The notes under the pieces were generated by a model. It saw nothing but the letters and a program-made list of their open reading frames with translations. It did no database searches and was not told where the DNA came from. The position numbers were made by a program, and so were the translations under genes. Positions 60,244 to 64,000 of a stretch of 64,000 nt of DNA are shown in pieces. Each line of letters begins with the position of its first letter. Position 1 is the first letter of the stretch. The DNA is from Butyricimonas virosa (GTDB taxonomy: Bacteria > Bacteroidota > Bacteroidia > Bacteroidales > Marinifilaceae), in NCBI RefSeq assembly GCF_025148635.1, contig NZ_CP102269.1:558001-622000 (forward strand), in the 5' to 3' direction.

Positions 60244-61827
60244 TTATTCAACATCTTCACCTTTCCTCTCGTTACGAGGATTATCAATCATACCCGTATT
60301 CTTGTCCAATTCCACTTTAGGCAAGGGCAACACCCAAGCCGGATCCTCCGGGGTCAACGTAAACCGACGCTTCCAAATCGTCTCATACGTCCACGTTGTT
60401 TCATTTCGCACTCTATTCTCAACAACATGATTAATTGTCGTCGCTTGCGGGAATTTTTCCGCCACCTTGTAACGTCTCAAGTCAAACCAACGATGTCCCT
60501 CCAAGCAAAGTTCTCGCTGACGTTCTTCCCGAATAAAGCGCACGAGCTCTTCTCCCGAAAGGGCGTTTACCTCTGCCTCGTCAAAAGCTTCCCGCCTAAT
60601 TCTTCTCTCCCGCAAGTCATTCAATGCCTTTCGGGCTGTCACTTCATCCTCTCCACAAGCTGCCGCTTCCGCTAGATTCAAATAAGCCTCAGACGTCCGC
60701 AACACAAATACATCCGACATATCGGGAGTCACGAACGTACGTCCATGCATCTTTTTATACAACAATCCCAAACCATCAGAAGAAACAACGAAATGTTCCA
60801 AACGCAAGTCTTTTGCCTCCTCAGGCTTATAAGCCAAATACAACTCATCGGAGATACGCATATCTTGATTCGAAACATAAGTATTGATTGAAGTTTCCGA
60901 CGTCGCATAAAAAGAAAGTGCCCCCGGCAAAGAAGTAGATCCGGTAGAAAATATCAACTCCGATAAACCGGGATACAAAAACTGTGAATTACTATACCCG
61001 TTCAAATCCGTCAAACGCGGTCCTTCTTCTGTCACCAATTTTGCATATTTAGCCGCATTCTCGTAATCACACATATACAAGTATGTGCGGCTCAACATCA
61101 ATCTCGCTGCCACTACATCTGCCCGCCACACCGACTTCTTCGACACATTCTTCAAATATTTTTCTGCCTCCAACAAATCCGCCACAACCCGCTCGTACAC
61201 CTCCGACACGGAATTGCGCTGATAATACTTATCTTCGACACTATTCGACAACTTGATCGGCACAGCCGGATCATTTCCCGCTGTAGCCTTGGCGTAGGGT
61301 CTCCCGTAAAGATTAACCAAGAAGAAATAGCAACTACCCCGCAAGAAATAACTCTCCCCCTTAATTCTATTTACGTTTTGCACATCCTCCTCTTCAGTCA
61401 CATCCTCATACGCCTTAATCTCTTCCAAAATAATATTACAAGCATTTATGTGAGAATACAGGTGACGGAAATCTGCCGCATCATCCCATGCAGTCTTCCC
61501 TTCCAAATTCTCGTACACCCGGTATTGCCAAGTATGATACCCGTAGATTGTACCGCAAGCCCCTTCTTCCACCCAAGAACTCCCTCTCGTCTGCTGCGCC
61601 AACTCATCCGACATCACGTGTAGACAAGGCAAATAATTTTCTCCCGCTATGCCCGAAAATTGCCAACCGTTAGACACGTAAAACCTTTCGAAATAAGCAT
61701 TCCCTAGTAAAATCTCGTCCAAATCATCATAACCCTTAATATAAGACTTATCCTGCGAGTATTCCTCCAAGAAACCCGAACACCCACACAAAGCCAAGAT
61801 ACAAATGATCAAGTATAAATTTTTCAT
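60244..61827 (-). CDS. RagB/SusD outer-membrane nutrient-binding lipoprotein
   Basis: 527 residues, lipobox LCGC, then SGFLEEYSQDKSYIKGYDDL, TPR-like helices and the C-terminal block FIREERQRELCLEGHRWFDLRRYK, the strongest SusD landmark. In this locus it is separated from SusC by a TlpA gene. Confidence 0.93.
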   Translation of the reverse strand: MKNLYLIICILALCGCSGFLEEYSQDKSYIKGYDDLDEILLGNAYFERFYVSNGWQFSGIAGENYLPCLHVMSDELAQQTRGSSWVEEGACGTIYGYHTWQYRVYENLEGKTAWDDAADFRHLYSHINACNIILEEIKAYEDVTEEEDVQNVNRIKGESYFLRGSCYFFLVNLYGRPYAKATAGNDPAVPIKLSNSVEDKYYQRNSVSEVYERVVADLLEAEKYLKNVSKKSVWRADVVAARLMLSRTYLYMCDYENAAKYAKLVTEEGPRLTDLNGYSNSQFLYPGLSELIFSTGSTSLPGALSFYATSETSINTYVSNQDMRISDELYLAYKPEEAKDLRLEHFVVSSDGLGLLYKKMHGRTFVTPDMSDVFVLRTSEAYLNLAEAAACGEDEVTARKALNDLRERRIRREAFDEAEVNALSGEELVRFIREERQRELCLEGHRWFDLRRYKVAEKFPQATTINHVVENRVRNETTWTYETIWKRRFTLTPEDPAWVLPLPKVELDKNTGMIDNPRNERKGEDVE

Positions 61828-61845
61828 ATTGCCTGCATTATCATG

Positions 61846-62877
61846 TTAATTAAAAAATGAAGCCACTTTTCGCTCCAACTCCTCTCCCCGCAAATCTACC
61901 GCAACAATCTCCCCTTTCGGGTTCAACAAATACATTTTCGGGACACTCGTCACACCGTAACGCTTCGCCACCGGACAATCCCATCCTTTCAAGGAAGACA
62001 CGTGTACCCAAGGTAATTCTAACTCCGAGATAGCCTTCGTCCAAGCATCACGCTTATCATCCAACGACACACTATAAATCTCGAATCCCTTATCCCTGAA
62101 TCGCTCGTAAATCGCCTTCAAGTTCGGGATCTCCTTCCGACAAGGCCCGCACCACGATGCCCAAAAATCCAACAACACATACTTCCCTCGCAACGAGTAC
62201 AACGAAACATGTTTCTCCTCCGGTGTCGTCAAATCAATATCCGGAGCAATTCCTCCCATTTGCGTTGGTTTCATGTAATCGATATGACCTTTCAACGATC
62301 TCCCCGCCGCAGAAGCTTTCACCTCCGGTGCCAAACGCTCGTAATCTTTAGCAATCTCCTCAAACGGATATTTCGACAAAAGTAGATCTTCCATGAAATA
62401 AGCAATAGATACCCTGTTCAAATTAGAATCGATAAATGCTTCCAATGACACATCTTTCTGATCCATCACGTAACCAAACATCACGGCAAAAGTACGAGTA
62501 AATTGCAACTCTCCAGCCCGTTTCATCACCGCCTGCTCGGGACTTCCCTTCACCGTGCAAGAATTCCGCATGTTTTTATCTCCTAAAAATCCTACAATCT
62601 CAACTACAATCGGTTCCCGATCCAGTAAAATAGTTTCTGTTCCCGATCCCATGGAAAGTGTCAACCTTTTTTCCCCCGTGAATTCCTTACCCATGTGAAA
62701 CTTACCATCTCGAACAACAGCACTATCAACCACCCGGGCATCCTCGCCCCAACCATCCAGCAAACAAACGATTTGTCCATCAGCCCCTTCCCAAGTTCCG
62801 GAAATGGAATACTTCTCCACATGATTACACGCCCCAACAAAAAAAGCAATAAAAAGAATATATATATATTTCATCAC
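61846..62877 (-). CDS. TlpA-like thiol-disulfide oxidoreductase between SusC and SusD
   Basis: 343 residues, lipobox VGAC. N-terminal DUF4369-like region (YSISGTWEGADGQIVCLL), linker, TlpA domain with LDFWASWCGPCRKEIPNLK and TSVPKMYLLNPKGE. Ten bases behind SusC and 18 before SusD, so it is an integral part of the operon. A position between the two transporter genes is unusual. Confidence 0.9.
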   Translation of the reverse strand: MMKYIYILFIAFFVGACNHVEKYSISGTWEGADGQIVCLLDGWGEDARVVDSAVVRDGKFHMGKEFTGEKRLTLSMGSGTETILLDREPIVVEIVGFLGDKNMRNSCTVKGSPEQAVMKRAGELQFTRTFAVMFGYVMDQKDVSLEAFIDSNLNRVSIAYFMEDLLLSKYPFEEIAKDYERLAPEVKASAAGRSLKGHIDYMKPTQMGGIAPDIDLTTPEEKHVSLYSLRGKYVLLDFWASWCGPCRKEIPNLKAIYERFRDKGFEIYSVSLDDKRDAWTKAISELELPWVHVSSLKGWDCPVAKRYGVTSVPKMYLLNPKGEIVAVDLRGEELERKVASFFN

Positions 62878-62887
62878 ACCTTATAAT

Positions 62888-64000
62888 TTAAAAAGTTACA
62901 TTCAATCCAAAAGTAAATGTTGGTCGTTCCGAAAGCTGTACTTCCGTAAAACCACTCTGCACGGGAGTCTGCCCCTTCAGCTTACTATTTGTCACGATAA
63001 ACGGATTGCTCACCGAAGCGGAAACCTCCAGTAACGAAATACCCCAACGTTCAGTATCAAACGAATAAGTCAATCCCAGATTAGTACATTTCAAATAATC
63101 TGCACTCACCACCCGAATATTACTATAATTATACATCTCCCACTTTGTATCCGCAATCTCTGGAACTTGCCCGGAGGTAAAACAGGACCAGTGACTCAAG
63201 CTAGAAGACGAGCCGCCATCTATCATAAATGCAGGAATATTTGTATATTTTTCATCCCCAGGATGTTGCCAACGTTTCAGAAAAATTTTATTCAAATTAC
63301 TCTCCGGACGCACCCTAGCTCCATTATCCGCATACAACTTAAACAAACGCGTCTTCGCCCCCAAACTATAAGAGAACGCCGCATTCAAACGCCACCTCTT
63401 ATAATTCACCGTTGTGTTCAATCCCCCGAATATAATCGGCTCCCTTCTTCCCGACTCCTCCAACACTTGCGTAAACACCTCGTATTTCGACTTCCCGTGA
63501 AGTGATTCCTGCTCCTCTTCCATATCATCAAACATCGGCAAGCCCTTTGCGTCTAATCCCGTGAACTTGTAAGAGTAAAACGAACTCACAGACTTACCCT
63601 TTACCACGGCAGTCCCGTTCAAAAAATTCATACGTTCGAACTGATCTGCCCCGGGTAACGAATTCACCTCATTATTCGTGTGAGTAAATGACGTAGACAC
63701 GTACCAACGCAGATTTTCCTTCCGAATCGGATTCAGCGTAAGTGCAAAATCATACCCGCTATTCACAATCTCTCCCCCGTTCACCACGTAAGAAGTCATA
63801 CCATTCACTCCCGAAATCTCCTTGTTCAAATAAGCATCCTCTGTCTTCTTCCGGTAATACGAGGCCACCACCATTAAACGACGCTGAAACATGGAAAACT
63901 CCACACCCACATTCAACGAACCCGTTTTCTCCCACTTCAAATCCGGGTTCGGATAAGTAGTGATCGACGAAACATACTCCCCGTAATGATCATTATACGG
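62888..64000 (-). CDS. SusC/RagA TonB-dependent transporter, C-terminal part
   Basis: The frame is open to the right window edge, so this is the 3' end only (about 370 codons). Barrel strands such as LNVGVEFSMFQRRLMVVASYY, VNGGEIVNSGYDFALTL and the terminal PTFTFGLNVTF with final Phe are SusC-like. Whether it has an STN domain cannot be seen here. Confidence 0.9.
   Translation of the reverse strand, partial: PYNDHYGEYVSSITTYPNPDLKWEKTGSLNVGVEFSMFQRRLMVVASYYRKKTEDAYLNKEISGVNGMTSYVVNGGEIVNSGYDFALTLNPIRKENLRWYVSTSFTHTNNEVNSLPGADQFERMNFLNGTAVVKGKSVSSFYSYKFTGLDAKGLPMFDDMEEEQESLHGKSKYEVFTQVLEESGRREPIIFGGLNTTVNYKRWRLNAAFSYSLGAKTRLFKLYADNGARVRPESNLNKIFLKRWQHPGDEKYTNIPAFMIDGGSSSSLSHWSCFTSGQVPEIADTKWEMYNYSNIRVVSADYLKCTNLGLTYSFDTERWGISLLEVSASVSNPFIVTNSKLKGQTPVQSGFTEVQLSERPTFTFGLNVTF

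Overview
The window looks like a chromosome segment of a gut-type Bacteroidota (order Bacteroidales). The evidence is two SusC/SusD outer-membrane uptake loci, ECF sigma/FecR pairs, many promoters of the TTTG-N19/20-TAnnTTTG type used by this phylum, absence of Shine-Dalgarno leaders, and a tmRNA tag ending YALAA. The abundance of TlpA-type thioredoxins beside SusC/D genes and the AT-rich word repeats in front of genes remind me of Odoribacteraceae (Butyricimonas/Odoribacter). That family assignment is an inference.

Layout. 0.1-1.9 kb: a FecR anti-sigma gene and its ECF sigma gene, whose target SusC gene is presumably beyond the left edge. 2.2-21 kb: housekeeping genes (aminotransferase, rnhB, GH3-like, META/MliC lipoprotein, ispF, murF, polyprenol-phosphate glycosyltransferase, pyrC, purD, cobalamin adenosyltransferase, recG, aspA), with a Fic toxin and a convergent, overlapping VbhA-type antitoxin at 14.0-14.8 kb. 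21-23 kb: a DUF4494 gene and a scarred segment with truncated genes. 23-36 kb: RRM protein, GH29 fucosidase, clpP-clpX, a large hybrid sensor kinase, a cysteine-desulfidase-like/TatD/TcdA operon, SPOR, GSCFA and mntP. 36.3-36.7 kb: ssrA (tmRNA), followed by the stump of a tyrosine integrase.

37.6-47.9 kb: a complete leftward locus, ECF sigma - FecR - SusC (with STN domain) - SusD - DUF4843 - PKD-like lipoprotein - TlpA. It is read as a TonB-dependent importer under cell-surface signalling control. 48-50 kb: catalase with a small PAS protein upstream. 50.2 kb: tRNA-Asn, then a tyrosine integrase lying in about 1.7 kb that contains not a single CpG dinucleotide. This is followed by a decayed IS5-family copy interrupted by an intact IS256-family element with a 9-bp target duplication.

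54-64 kb: a second leftward SusC/SusD locus, cut by the right edge, with order SusC - TlpA - SusD - lipoprotein - TlpA - TlpA - thioredoxin - two paralogous lipoproteins - DUF1573. It has four CGPC thioredoxin-fold proteins around one transporter, one of them between SusC and SusD.

The points most worth following up are the CpG-free integrase island, the phased repeat sets in front of both tyrosine integrases, the tail-to-tail Fic/antitoxin pair with a nearly leaderless antitoxin, and the thioredoxin-rich SusC/D locus.
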